Shown one piece after another: positions 1 to 9,053 of a stretch of DNA of 64,000 bases (within the stretch, counting starts at the first letter, position 1; each line of letters starts with the position of its first letter). The DNA comes from Lacipirellulaceae bacterium (lineage in GTDB: Bacteria; Planctomycetota; Planctomycetia; Pirellulales; Lacipirellulaceae). The stretch covers positions 992,001 to 1,056,000 of the forward strand of contig JAVJRG010000012.1 in NCBI GenBank assembly GCA_040218535.1, in the 5' to 3' direction. The notes under the pieces were generated by a model, which searched no databases, was not told the origin of the DNA, and saw only the letters and a program-made list of their open reading frames with translations. Position numbers and translations under genes: made by a program.

Positions 1-617
1 GGCAGGTCGACCACGGCAGCGCTTCCCTGCTTGGAAAGCACTTGCTGCCCACGGAGTTTCAGCACAGGTTGGCCTGGGGTGTCGCCACGCATCACCAGGA
101 CGCGAACAACCCGCGGCTTGATAAGGGTGATCGTGACTCGCTCACGTCCCTTCTTCAGAAGCTGCTTATCGCCGTAGGCTTTGACCACGGCTTGTGCAGT
201 CTGCTGGATCGTCAGTCCGGTTACGGGGATCGGATCGATCAGTGGAAGGTAGAGATTTCCATCCGCGGAAACTTCCACAGGCACGCCCGTCGAAGGGGAA
301 TCCGAAAGACCATTTGGCGGATAGTAGATATTCGATTGGAACCGTTCGGGGTGAATGATGGTCTGCTCATCATTGGGGGGCAACACGCCGAAAACGTAGA
401 TGCCTAAATGATCCCCTGCCCCCACAATATGTTGATCCGGCGGAGTCTGACGTAGGGCAGCCAGATTGATGGGTACCTTAGCGGTTTCTGATTCCCCCAA
501 CAGGTTGACCGGGACCCGACCTGCTGGAACCGCTTTGTTAGCGAATGTCGTGCAACCGACATGACAAGCAGTCAAGACAGCGAGCAGAGTTCCGATAAGT
601 TTTTGCGTCGTGGCCAT
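1..617 (-). CDS. Polysaccharide export lipoprotein, Wza type (partial)
   Basis: The reading frame starts at the ATG complementary to 615-617 and runs off the left edge, so about 205 N-terminal residues are visible and the C-terminus is missing. The N-terminus is a lipoprotein signal (MATTQKLIGTLLAVLTAC, with a second Cys at HVGC), so the mature protein should be tethered to the outer membrane. Residues about 60-150 read as a polysaccharide export (Poly_export) domain: an IVGAGDHLGIYVFG start, an YYPPNG stretch, then DGNLYLPLIDPIPVTGLTI, followed by TITLIKPRVVRVLV entering an SLBB-like region. Proteins of this family form the outer-membrane part of capsule or exopolysaccharide export channels. 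The proline-rich lipoprotein gene lies 94 bases upstream in the same direction and is probably co-transcribed. No ordinary polymerase, flippase or glycosyltransferase gene is inside the window. Confidence 0.75.
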   Translation of the reverse strand, partial: MATTQKLIGTLLAVLTACHVGCTTFANKAVPAGRVPVNLLGESETAKVPINLAALRQTPPDQHIVGAGDHLGIYVFGVLPPNDEQTIIHPERFQSNIYYPPNGLSDSPSTGVPVEVSADGNLYLPLIDPIPVTGLTIQQTAQAVVKAYGDKQLLKKGRERVTITLIKPRVVRVLVMRGDTPGQPVLKLRGQQVLSKQGSAAVVDL

Positions 618-710
618 CCTTGGTACGCTCTTCGAATTTGGAGAATCTTGTGGGAGACAGCATCCGTGCTGTGTTTCAAGTCGCCCGTTCACTGAGTTCA
701 GCGGGAATTT

Positions 711-2279
711 CTAGCGGAGGCGAATCGATGATCGACCGGACGAGATGCGATAGTTTCGCTTCACTCGATCTTGTTCGACGATCACTTCCTCGCGAATCGG
801 TTCTGTCGTCGTTTTTCGCTTGACGATTCTCAATTGTGTTGGTGAATTGCTAACGATTTTTTCCACGGGCTCGTGACCCATCAGTACGAGTTTCGAGCGT
901 CCGGCTGAAGTCGGTTGAAAAGTGGAGTTGCTCTCACCATGCCAACGGACAGGCGTTTGAGAGCGATTAGCCAAGGGGGCTTGCATCTCTTCCTTGGCAG
1001 GGATTGATTCGAGGCGGGCGACGGGCCGAGCCTCTTCCGCCGCCTTGACCGCGTGTTGCCATGCGTTCTGCCCTTGGCGAGTGACCGCTTCGAGCGATCG
1101 CCAAGCGACCGTGACTTCACGCTTCAACCCGGCTGTTTCTAAGCGGAACGGTTTGGTCGTACGCTTCTTCGCGACGACCTTTCTGGCTTTCTGTGGCCGG
1201 TTGATCTTTAACGTTGTCTTGCTGGGGTTAGGCAAGGCCTGAGCGAAGGTATTCTTCTTGGTTTCCGTAGTTGGTGACTCTAATTTGATTTGGCGAGTCT
1301 CAACTTTAGCGACGCGTACTTCCGCAGGCTTCACTACAGGTAAGCTCTGCTCGATTTTCGTTGAGGGTGCCGTCACCGACACGCTGGCGTCGCGATATTC
1401 GATCGGAGCATATTTGACGAACGCGGCTTCCAACTGATCGTTGATTTTCTGCATCGCTTGCTTATCTGTAACGGGAGCAGCCGGTTTCTTTGCAGCGACT
1501 TCTGGCGTGGGCTGACGGGCTTGGAAATTCTTGCTTACCGCGGGAAGTCGGTAGAGAGATTCCTGGTAGGGCTCGGGGTCGACGATGCTTGGTAACTGCT
1601 CGAGCACGAGCGACTGACGGTTGGGAATCTGTTCATTGGAAACTTTGGGCGCGGCAACTGGGCTTGCAGGAAGTTGCTCGACCTCGGGTGCTTGAGGAGC
1701 GGTCGGTTCGGCGGGCTCAGCCTTTGGATTGCCTGCGGGTACGGGCTCAGTAGTCTCCTGTGGAAGGACATTCTCTGGAGCCTGAGGAACGTAGGGAGCC
1801 ACGCCAGGGTTCTGAGCAGGAGGATCCTGAACAGCATGGACGGTTGGTGGTTCGTGATAGACTCCAGCGCACTCTTGGCAAGGCTGGGTTGGCAGAGCGG
1901 CATTGCAGGAAGTTGGCACGGGATTCCATGTGTTCACGCACGTTGCTTGAGCAACCACGACACCCTCCTGATACCCTCGGTACCAGGTAGCGACTTGGTC
2001 GCGACCACCGGGCGTTTGGTATCTTGCTTTCCAGTATCGTTTTGGGGGAACTGGAGGAAGCTTCCCGCATCCGCCTGTTGCAACTGAGTAGTACCCCTCT
2101 TTCCAGCCATCTTTGTAGTGTGCCGGGTGGCAAGGGCTGGTTCCTCCGCTACATTTCCAGGCGCTATGCGTCTTGAAGTGCTTTGCAACTCGGTACTGGA
2201 GGTCATGGCACGTAGCACAACCGGCAAGCTGAACGCACACCAAAGCACAGAGGATACGGAGCTTATTCATAGGAGTCAT
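711..2279 (-). CDS. Proline-rich lipoprotein of unknown function
   Basis: A 522-residue protein with a lipoprotein signal (MNKLRILCALVCVQLAGC). Residues about 25-130 form a small Cys- and Trp/Tyr-rich domain containing the string HYKDGWKEGYYSVATGG and GYQEGVVVAQATC. A long Pro/Glu/Ala-rich linker follows (about 135-250), then a basic, low-complexity C-terminal half rich in Lys, Arg, Ser and Thr. This looks like a lipid-anchored envelope protein with an extended, disordered tail, possibly binding acidic polysaccharide or cell-surface material; that role is inference. It lies upstream of the Wza-type export gene on the same strand. I do not recognise a named family. The start could equally be the ATG three codons downstream (2270). 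Neither start has a clear ribosome-binding site. Confidence 0.7.
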   Translation of the reverse strand: MTPMNKLRILCALVCVQLAGCATCHDLQYRVAKHFKTHSAWKCSGGTSPCHPAHYKDGWKEGYYSVATGGCGKLPPVPPKRYWKARYQTPGGRDQVATWYRGYQEGVVVAQATCVNTWNPVPTSCNAALPTQPCQECAGVYHEPPTVHAVQDPPAQNPGVAPYVPQAPENVLPQETTEPVPAGNPKAEPAEPTAPQAPEVEQLPASPVAAPKVSNEQIPNRQSLVLEQLPSIVDPEPYQESLYRLPAVSKNFQARQPTPEVAAKKPAAPVTDKQAMQKINDQLEAAFVKYAPIEYRDASVSVTAPSTKIEQSLPVVKPAEVRVAKVETRQIKLESPTTETKKNTFAQALPNPSKTTLKINRPQKARKVVAKKRTTKPFRLETAGLKREVTVAWRSLEAVTRQGQNAWQHAVKAAEEARPVARLESIPAKEEMQAPLANRSQTPVRWHGESNSTFQPTSAGRSKLVLMGHEPVEKIVSNSPTQLRIVKRKTTTEPIREEVIVEQDRVKRNYRISSGRSSIRLR

Positions 2280-2792
2280 CTAGTCGTTACGAGCAGTGAT
2301 GGTGCCACTTCAGCCACAAGAGCTGCATGTCATAGCTTCGTATCGAAACGCGTGCAGGGAATTTTTATGAGAACACGATTGGTCCAAACAGACGGCATAA
2401 TCGTCTTCAGCCGTCTCCATACAGAGCGGCTACGCACTAGGATCGGTTTCAGCCGAGCTGAATCACCGATAAATGCCAGACAGGCGGAGCGACCTGAGTA
2501 TTCAGTCGAATCCCAGAAATCGGAAAAGTTTAACAGGGAGCCCATTCAGGTAGACTCAGGCACCGAATGGTGAAGTCTCCGCAACTGTTAAGGTCACGCG
2601 AACAGCATGCGTTGGTCGTGCGGCGTTGAGAATGCCGTTGTATCATGCGAAAAACCTAGTCATTCGCTTCATTATTCGAGACCTAAGTCCTGCCCACAAA
2701 AAAACTTGCGGTGCGAAGTGGCTGCTTCTAGGATGGCAGGAGAGGCCAAGGTCGGCTTTCCCCAGAAAATCCGTCTCGACTGCCACCTTTTT
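2280..2792. other. Intergenic region, divergent promoters
   Basis: About 510 bases between the divergent lipoprotein and radical SAM genes. It holds an imperfect hairpin at 2444-2468 (arms TTCAGC/GCTGAA around CGA, no T tract). Open frames crossing it have no ribosome-binding site or family resemblance. The frame of the radical SAM gene stays open up to 2607, so part of this region could be coding if that gene starts earlier (for example ATG 2733). Confidence 0.4.
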
Positions 2793-4535
2793 ATGACTTC
2801 CATTGCTGGGAATCCGAATTCTGAAGGCCCGAGAGGCTCGAAGTCGCTAGCATCGCGAGGGCCTGAAGAAGCGCTCCGCTGCCTGATCGTGCAGCCACAG
2901 TTTTCTCAGCACAATTACTGGAACTACACAACCGTCGCCGAGGCTCTGGGAGCAAAAACACCCGCCGCCCCACTGGGTTTGCTCACGGTAGCGGCTCTCT
3001 TGCCGCAACATTGGACGTTCGAGCTCGTGGACCTTAACGTCTGCGAACTAACCGATGAGCAATGGGACGCGGCCGACTTGGTTTGCGTGGGGGGGATGCT
3101 CCCGCAGCAGGCAGGAATTCTAGAAATAATCCAGCGAGCGAACGACAGCGATAAGTTTCTGGCTGTCGGAGGTCCCGACCCTACCAGCCAGCCGGAGGTT
3201 TACCAGCATGCGGACGCCCAGATTATTGGAGAGGGGGAAAATGTCATCCCGCTGTGGCTTGAGTCTTGGCGAGCCGGGCAGCCCGCGGGGCTCTTCGAAC
3301 ATGCGGATCGCCCGGATGTTACGACCGCACCGATTCCACGATTCGATCTGATCGATTTTAAAGACTACGTTCACATCGGTGTGCAGTATTCGCGTGGTTG
3401 TCCGTTCAATTGCGAGTTCTGCGACATCATCGAACTTTACGGTCGAGTGCCTCGAAGTAAAACAAGCGAACAGTTCCTTGCGGAGATCAACCGTCTCTAC
3501 GAGCTCGGCTACCGAGGTTGGGTGGATATCGTGGACGACAATTTCGTCGGCAATAAGCGAGTCGTGAAACCGATGCTGCGCGACTTGAAAGCGTGGCTTC
3601 AGGAACGCAAGCATCCGTTCTTTTTCTCGACCGAAGCGACAATGAACTTGGCCGACGATGAAGAGATGCTCAAGCTGATGAGCGATGTCGAGTTCCGCTA
3701 TGTGTTCATGGGAATTGAGACGCCCGATCCCGAACTTCTGGCGTTGACCCAGAAACGGGTCAACGCGATGACGCCGATCGTCGATCGGGTGAACAAAGTC
3801 TATGATCATGGCATCGCGATCACCGCCGGTTTTATCCTTGGATTCGATAACGAAAAGACCGGCAATGGACGCATGCTTGCCAGTTGCATCGAAGAGACCG
3901 GCATCGTTTTAGCGATGGTGGGACTGTTGGTGGCGCTGCCCAATACGCAACTTGCTCGGCGCTTACAGAACGAGAAGCGTCTTCTCACGCCCGAGGCTGA
4001 ACTAGCAGAAGGAGATGAACCCTACAGGCTCGTCACCGCAGGAACGAACGCGGAGGGCACTGATCAGTCGATGGGATTGAACTTTATCACAACCCGTGAT
4101 CGAGTTGAGATCTACGAAGAGTATCGAGGGGTGATCGATACGGTCTACAATGCCAACGCTTACTTGGATCGCGTTCTCTCGACGGCTCAGCGGTTGAAGC
4201 CACGGCCCCACTATCGAACGGGCCCTCGCGAGACGCTGCGTGATCTTAAGGGGCTAGCTCGGCTCGCCTGGTGGATGACTCGAAACCGAGAGACACGTCT
4301 CCGTTACTGGCGGAATTCTTTCAAGACGGCGTTTATGGGGCGAGGCCGCTTTAAGTACGCCCAGGCGGCGATGATGATGTACATGCACTTCGCTCGCCAG
4401 TCCCAGCACGTCTTGCTGCAACTTGATGCGAGCATTCACTTCGCAAAGCACGAGGCGAATTACCCACGAAAACTTGAAGCAGAGAATTCGAAGATCGAAC
4501 TACCGATCGCCGAACCTGTGGAATCGGCGTCTTAA
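2793..4535 (+). CDS. B12-binding radical SAM protein (HpnP-like, DUF4070)
   Basis: About 580 residues from ATG 2793. The N-terminal 150 residues look like a cobalamin-binding Rossmann domain (LIVQPQFSQHNYWNYTTV opening, VGGPDPTSQPEVY, IIGEGENVIP). The radical SAM cluster motif is RGCPFNCEFC, with Cys203, Cys207 and Cys210 binding the [4Fe-4S] cluster, followed by DIIELYGRVPR, which is also characteristic of the HpnP hopanoid C-2 methylase branch. The C-terminal 150 residues match the DUF4070 type of extension. The enzyme should therefore be a cytosolic B12-dependent radical methyltransferase or a close relative; the substrate is not shown by the sequence. No hopanoid biosynthesis genes are nearby, so a hopanoid role is only one possibility. 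The frame is open upstream to 2607, and the start was chosen just before conserved sequence. Its TAA overlaps the stop codon of the convergent neighbour. Confidence 0.75.
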   Translation: MTSIAGNPNSEGPRGSKSLASRGPEEALRCLIVQPQFSQHNYWNYTTVAEALGAKTPAAPLGLLTVAALLPQHWTFELVDLNVCELTDEQWDAADLVCVGGMLPQQAGILEIIQRANDSDKFLAVGGPDPTSQPEVYQHADAQIIGEGENVIPLWLESWRAGQPAGLFEHADRPDVTTAPIPRFDLIDFKDYVHIGVQYSRGCPFNCEFCDIIELYGRVPRSKTSEQFLAEINRLYELGYRGWVDIVDDNFVGNKRVVKPMLRDLKAWLQERKHPFFFSTEATMNLADDEEMLKLMSDVEFRYVFMGIETPDPELLALTQKRVNAMTPIVDRVNKVYDHGIAITAGFILGFDNEKTGNGRMLASCIEETGIVLAMVGLLVALPNTQLARRLQNEKRLLTPEAELAEGDEPYRLVTAGTNAEGTDQSMGLNFITTRDRVEIYEEYRGVIDTVYNANAYLDRVLSTAQRLKPRPHYRTGPRETLRDLKGLARLAWWMTRNRETRLRYWRNSFKTAFMGRGRFKYAQAAMMMYMHFARQSQHVLLQLDASIHFAKHEANYPRKLEAENSKIELPIAEPVESAS

Positions 4536-5743
4536 CGCGAGCTTGGAACCTTGGAGTCGATCAGGTCGTCAAGCAAAAGATTCAAGTTCTTCAGCGGTCC
4601 TCCCTCCCACGCTTGGTTTTCCGCGTAAGACTCTAAGGCAGCCATCGAATACACTGCCTTATCGTTGAACTGAGAATCGCGCGTTGCGGTTTCGCTCGGG
4701 TAAAGACCTGCGTGCGAATATTCGGTCACCTGAACCATCGTCTTGATGCTGCAGTCGTCGGTGTCATTGGGTCGCTCGTCAAGATTCAAGTGATGCAGCA
4801 CCGTGCGATCATTGGTGGTGGCGAAAGTGTGCAACTCGAGCTTCTCTGGATCGAGTCGATCGCGTCTAGCTCGGATAAAGACAAATTCAAATTTTTCCCT
4901 TTCTACGCCTTGGTCATCTTTCTTCTCGCCGCGATGCAAGAGAACGAGCGTACGCAAGTTACTCGGCGTTGGGCGTTCGCCTTCGGGGAGGAACAGACCC
5001 AGGCTGCGGTAGTTTCCTAAAGAGGAGGCAATGCCTTGCGTCGGCTCCTGCGTTAGCCGCGTACCTTTATACTTAGCTACGCACGCGATTGGTCGATGAT
5101 GCAAGAAGAGCTCTTCCGAAACAGGTTCCTTTTGGATACGCACCTGCAGGCAGATGTAATGGTTGTCCATATAGCTAACGATCTTTCTTCCGCTGAGCGT
5201 GGGGAGATCGCGCTTGTCGAGGCTATACATGTCGAGCCCGACCGAGAAGATGGGCCGGCGCGTGCTAAGTGCGGGGACATCCTCAGCGTACTCCCGATAG
5301 TCGCGCCGTGTGAGATAGGGTTGAAAGCCGCTGACCAGAACGGCTTCTCCAACAGGCAACGCTTCGCACGCATCCTTACGGGCCTGATCGTGTGCAGTTG
5401 CAAGCTCGAAGTCCTTATCAGGCAAGCTGGAAAGCGTCTTTACCCAGCGGACCGTTTCTCGTGTGGTGCTTTCTGGGATGGCCTCTGCAGATTTTTCGTT
5501 GGCAGCGCTGTCGCGTTTCTCCAGCGCGGCCTGTGCCGCTGCCTCAACTTCCGCTTCGGTTAGTTGTGTCTGCTCTTCAGAGGACTCAATGCCGTGCAAG
5601 TCGCCGCGCAGCTTTGGCAGCCAAACGGCCATCGCGATCAACAGCAGAACGAGAGGAACTGCAACAAGAGCCACCTTTGCACGAGGGTCTTTGCCAAGGG
5701 CACTTGTTGAGCCGCTGCCGGTATTCTTCGTCGTTTCGGACAT
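4532..5743 (-). CDS. Membrane-anchored protein of unknown function
   Basis: Read from the ATG at 5743 (MSETTKNTGSGS) the protein has about 403 residues. A single membrane segment (KVALVAVPLVLLLIAMAVWL, about residues 22-41) follows a short polar N-terminus, so most of the protein should face the periplasm. A Glu/Ala-rich stretch (EEQTQLTEAEVEAAAQAALEKRDSA) may form a short helix or coiled coil. The rest is a mixed-charge globular region with no motif I recognise. A longer in-frame start at 5782 would only add 13 residues. The stop codon shares the palindrome TTAA (4532-4535) with the stop of the convergent radical SAM gene, so there is no terminator space between them. Confidence 0.6.
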   Translation of the reverse strand: MSETTKNTGSGSTSALGKDPRAKVALVAVPLVLLLIAMAVWLPKLRGDLHGIESSEEQTQLTEAEVEAAAQAALEKRDSAANEKSAEAIPESTTRETVRWVKTLSSLPDKDFELATAHDQARKDACEALPVGEAVLVSGFQPYLTRRDYREYAEDVPALSTRRPIFSVGLDMYSLDKRDLPTLSGRKIVSYMDNHYICLQVRIQKEPVSEELFLHHRPIACVAKYKGTRLTQEPTQGIASSLGNYRSLGLFLPEGERPTPSNLRTLVLLHRGEKKDDQGVEREKFEFVFIRARRDRLDPEKLELHTFATTNDRTVLHHLNLDERPNDTDDCSIKTMVQVTEYSHAGLYPSETATRDSQFNDKAVYSMAALESYAENQAWEGGPLKNLNLLLDDLIDSKVPSSR

Positions 5744-5899
5744 GATCCTATCGATCGTGACTCGTCGGTCGCCCCGAGTCAAGTTTTGGGGCTTGGCGGC
5801 TTCGATTGAAGCTCCTCTCTAGTTGGGAGAAGTGTGGCACGTGAACTCTTCCCCAAAATAGAACTAGAAGCAATGCCAGAGGGGTTCGAGAAGAGCTCC

Positions 5900-6382
5900 C
5901 TATCGGAAATCCACAACGAACTTCACATCGTTTTGCTCTTTCGCTTCAACGGTGCAGGAGAGCTCGCTGGTCTCGGGTGAGGCGTGCTTGAGCGAAACCA
6001 CGTCGATCCGCCCGCCGTGGGCTGCGTGTTCCTCACCTAGCTTGCGCACGTGCTCAGCACCGCGCGGTGGTAGCACTTGAATAACCACGACACGATAGTC
6101 GCCTGCTGGAGCGCCGTCGGCGTTTTCGTAAGTGCCAAGCTTGAACTTCCCCTCTGTGTCAGTCTTACCGCGGGGTGAAGGACCGGGGGATTCTGGAATG
6201 AATTCGACACTGGCTTGGCGAACGGGCTGGCCATCTCTGTAAGCGATGGTTCCGTGGACAGGATACAGAGCCGGTCGCCCGTCACCGCAACCCGTGCTGA
6301 TAGATATTAGCCAGAGAACAACACAAAAATGGTGACTGACGATCTGCACATTAGAGGGAAATCGAGCTCTCATCCGATGCAT
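5900..6382 (-). CDS. Transthyretin-like lipoprotein
   Basis: About 160 residues with a hydrophobic leader ending in a lipobox-like SISTGC, followed by a single small beta domain (YPVHGTIAYRDGQPVRQASV, then TDTEGKFKLGTY and GAPAGDYRVVV). This is the carboxypeptidase-regulatory or transthyretin-like fold found in many small planctomycete lipoproteins. Such genes usually sit directly downstream of a DUF1559 gene, as here: the DUF1559 stop is 28 bases away on the same strand, implying one transcript. The exact function of the pair is unknown. The family suggests a structural or ligand-binding role at the cell envelope. The start was placed at ATG 6382; a TTG at 6397 and an ATG at 6373 are alternatives. 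Confidence 0.75.
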   Translation of the reverse strand: MHRMRARFPSNVQIVSHHFCVVLWLISISTGCGDGRPALYPVHGTIAYRDGQPVRQASVEFIPESPGPSPRGKTDTEGKFKLGTYENADGAPAGDYRVVVIQVLPPRGAEHVRKLGEEHAAHGGRIDVVSLKHASPETSELSCTVEAKEQNDVKFVVDFR

Positions 6383-6409
6383 TGCTAGACCCGTCAACTA
6401 CCGAGTCGA

Positions 6410-7441
6410 TCACCTATTGTTGTCTTCGGTGGGCGTGTAATTGTACTCGATTTGATAGTCGTCATCGCGACGGCAGAGTTTCGCCAGCGTCTGGGTATCA
6501 ATCTCATTGGCAACCAACCGCAGCGATCCGTCTGCCATGACAAAGGGACAAACCCCGGGATGCCAACTTCCGAAACCGATCACAGGAACGTTTAAGTCCG
6601 AAGGGCCACGGGCGATTCCGATTCCCACGCCACCGACGCGAGCGAAGGCAGTTAAGTCTTGGCCATTGTAGATGGGGCCATTCTCTGGCACTTTTGCCAA
6701 GCGGCCATCAGGAACATGCATCTCACCGACCAACACCGTGTTGCTGGCACCATCGACGAGGTCCTTGTTGCGAATCTTGTCTTTCCAGCCTGTGGGCTGG
6801 TTGTTCTTGCAGAGCGGCCGACTGGAAATAATCACTCCCGTACCATTGCCCCCCCGCCAATAGGCGTATTCGTCGTCGAACGATCCGCCAGTCAAGTCGC
6901 CATGATTGCCTGCGTAGTCACCAACGGCCCCGCCAATCATTTGAACGAGTTCCGAATAGCTACAACCACACGGGAAAGTGTACTCTTGCTCAATGAGTTC
7001 TGACTCAATAACCGCCTCATTGGGGCTTCGTCGCGTAGGGCAAACATAGGCGGAGGGAATATGCTCTCGCACCTCGGGCCGGTGCAAAGAATAGACGCTG
7101 TACAAATCCCACTGCGAGGCGAAGGTCTGTTGTTCGAGGTAAGGAAGAATTCGCACCAACCAGGAAGGTTGAGTCGTCTCGCAGGCATACATGCTGTAAT
7201 CGTCGCGGGCACGTAGGCGCGCCGGGGGGAAGGCCTCGGTTGCATCATGCAGGTTGAGCGTCGCCAGACCGATCTGCCGCAAGTGACTTTCGCATTGCGC
7301 AAGACGCGCTGCTTCGCGGGCTGCCTGAACCGCGGGGAGCAGTAGGCCGATGAGCGTGCCGATGATTGCGATGACAACCAGCAACTCGACGAGCGTAAAG
7401 CCGCGAGCCGAGTGAAATCGATACGAGTTACGGGAAGTCAT
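6410..7441 (-). CDS. DUF1559 protein with type IV pilin-like N-terminus
   Basis: A 343-residue protein beginning with a prepilin-type cleavage and methylation motif ([20 protein letters not shown]) followed by [14 protein letters not shown], the hallmark of the large DUF1559 family of planctomycetes. The centre has the family string for an asparagine-rich SGNHG-like section ([22 protein letters not shown]), and the end has the usual MADGSLRLV motif before the C-terminus. The protein is expected to be processed by a prepilin peptidase and exported by a type II secretion or pilus-like system. No pilus machinery is in the window. Its own -10-like TATAAT lies about 47 bases upstream on the minus strand. 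Confidence 0.92.
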   Translation of the reverse strand: MTSRNSYRFHSARGFTLVELLVVIAIIGTLIGLLLPAVQAAREAARLAQCESHLRQIGLATLNLHDATEAFPPARLRARDDYSMYACETTQPSWLVRILPYLEQQTFASQWDLYSVYSLHRPEVREHIPSAYVCPTRRSPNEAVIESELIEQEYTFPCGCSYSELVQMIGGAVGDYAGNHGDLTGGSFDDEYAYWRGGNGTGVIISSRPLCKNNQPTGWKDKIRNKDLVDGASNTVLVGEMHVPDGRLAKVPENGPIYNGQDLTAFARVGGVGIGIARGPSDLNVPVIGFGSWHPGVCPFVMADGSLRLVANEIDTQTLAKLCRRDDDYQIEYNYTPTEDNNR

Positions 7442-7487
7442 GTGATGCGTTGTAGTATCGGTTGTCGATTGCGATGCTCAATAATTT

Positions 7488-7493
7488 ATTATA
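7488..7493 (-). promoter_or_regulatory. Possible -10 element for the DUF1559 gene
   Basis: On the minus strand the sequence GGCTATAATAAATT contains a perfect TATAAT 47 bases before the DUF1559 start codon. No good -35 hexamer is visible at 16-18 bases further upstream, so this is only a candidate. Confidence 0.35.
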
Positions 7494-7659
7494 GCCCACA
7501 ACGACGATGATCGCCTACTCGTTTGCTTTCCGATGAATCAGGCTCGAAAAGTAGCTTAGCCGCAAGCATTCTAATCTGTTCAACAACGGTAATCTCGGTG
7601 ACAGCACTTCACTTTAGGAACAGTGGCTGAAGTGAGAATCAGCCAGTTCCTGTCTGGAC

Positions 7660-8898
7660 TCATCTCCCCTCGGGATGTTTGGTGTTGCCAAGTCCCTGGC
7701 GGAAATAGACATCCGGCTTGTGCCACACTCCAGTCTTTTTGAATTGCGGTCGATTCGCGTCCAGACTCAAGTCGCAATCGAACCGCGCTATAATGGAATG
7801 GTTCTTTCTGGGAGTTCCCGCGTTGGTGAAGTGTGACAAGCCCCACGTGAATCCTCTGCCGTCATTCGAGTCCGTAAAGGCATCCGCGCAGTATGGCGCC
7901 GCGGCGATGGGCGGCAGTGATAAGCAGGACGCGATTTCGAAGTTGACGCCATCTTTCGAATACTGCGTGGTATTGCGTTCGTTCCCGTCTTTGATTGCTA
8001 GGGCAGCTACCCCGTCTTGGAACGGGAAGTACGTCGTTTCATGGCCCGAGTTTAACACAGGATTGAGCGGGTGCTTCTTGAAAGGGCCTAGAGGATCGTC
8101 CGCGATGGCCAGACCATGAGCGACGGCATACTTGTCGCGAATGTCCGGCCACTTGTTATAGGCAGCCTTGTAATAAAGATAGATCTTGCTTTTGTAGACG
8201 ATGGGCTGTGGGTCGTGTGTTGCGTCCTGGTCCCACTCGCCCTTCTCGCCGAAAGGTATCACGGCATCTCCACCATGCGTCCACGGCCCATCGGGTGATT
8301 CTGCGGAAGAGACAGACACCGGGCACCAGTCGCCGCGCAAGCCGCTAGGCTCTTCGAAGGCCTGGTAGTAGAGATAGTACTTCCCTTTCCAAACCAAAAT
8401 GTCTGGGGTACACACCGACCGCCAACCGGGATTGGGTTTCGCAGGCCTCGAGACAGCAACGCCTTGTTCTTCCCAAATAAAACCGTCATCGCTGGTTGCG
8501 TACCAGACATCGCACAGATCCCAATCGGTCGAGGGGATATCATCGGTGGCCTCATCCGCGCGGTTCCAACCAATGGGGGGAACTACCGTTTGCCGTTTCG
8601 TGTACCAGACATAGAACTTGCCGTTGACTTTGATCGGTCTTGAGGGATCTCTTCGAGAAACGGTGCCATCGCCGTTGCTGTCGTCGAATCCTTTCAGTCG
8701 CGTGTACTTGAATTGTGACCAAAGCTCGTTGTCTTGCACTCGTGGTGCAGGATAGTCAAACATCCGCTCAATCGCTGCGCTTAACGGCATGTCCGGCTTT
8801 TGGGTCGGCATCTTGTGCGGAAAGACAGGCTCTTTGCCTACGCAAGGTTGTGAGAGGCACAAAATGAGTAGGGCGACGACTGCTTGAAAGTGTTTCAT
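7660..8898 (-). CDS. Glycoside hydrolase, GH117-like beta-propeller
   Basis: A 412-residue exported protein with a signal peptide (MKHFQAVVALLILCLSQPCVG). The remainder is a beta-propeller glycosidase: SQFKYTRLKGFDDSNGDGTV, SRRDPSRPIKVNGKFYVWYT, DWDLCDVWYATSDDGFIWEE, TPDILVWKGKYYLYYQAF and ATHDPQPIVYKSKIYLYYK are blade sequences resembling GH117. Members of that family remove 3,6-anhydro-L-galactose from neoagaro-oligosaccharides, and related proteins act on other algal sugars. The acidic residues in DGTVSRRDPS, TPDI and HDPQP are the likely catalytic and substrate-binding positions. The gene stands alone, with no sulfatase, transporter or agarase nearby, so the substrate is uncertain. GH43-like activity is the main alternative. 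Confidence 0.72.
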   Translation of the reverse strand: MKHFQAVVALLILCLSQPCVGKEPVFPHKMPTQKPDMPLSAAIERMFDYPAPRVQDNELWSQFKYTRLKGFDDSNGDGTVSRRDPSRPIKVNGKFYVWYTKRQTVVPPIGWNRADEATDDIPSTDWDLCDVWYATSDDGFIWEEQGVAVSRPAKPNPGWRSVCTPDILVWKGKYYLYYQAFEEPSGLRGDWCPVSVSSAESPDGPWTHGGDAVIPFGEKGEWDQDATHDPQPIVYKSKIYLYYKAAYNKWPDIRDKYAVAHGLAIADDPLGPFKKHPLNPVLNSGHETTYFPFQDGVAALAIKDGNERNTTQYSKDGVNFEIASCLSLPPIAAAPYCADAFTDSNDGRGFTWGLSHFTNAGTPRKNHSIIARFDCDLSLDANRPQFKKTGVWHKPDVYFRQGLGNTKHPEGR

Positions 8899-9053
8899 AT
8901 TTCGCTTTGGTAAGTAGGCGCTCTTGAGGATAGCTTTGGATGTTGAACTGTTCGCCTCAGTGAAATTACTACTTTACACACTCGCTGCGACAAACTGTTA
9001 TAGTGAATTGGAAATCAGGATCGTTTTCTTTACCAGTAGACCCTCAGACTCTC

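Noticed and set aside
2560-2700. A possible cobalamin riboswitch before the B12 radical SAM gene
   Set aside because: GGTGAAG, CCGCAACTGTTAA and GAGACC occur in an order that faintly recalls the element, but the B12 box (AGYCAGGAGACCTGCC) is not intact, and there is no clear expression platform.
3120-3809. 229-codon antisense frame inside the radical SAM gene
   Set aside because: It is the reverse shadow of a clearly conserved enzyme.
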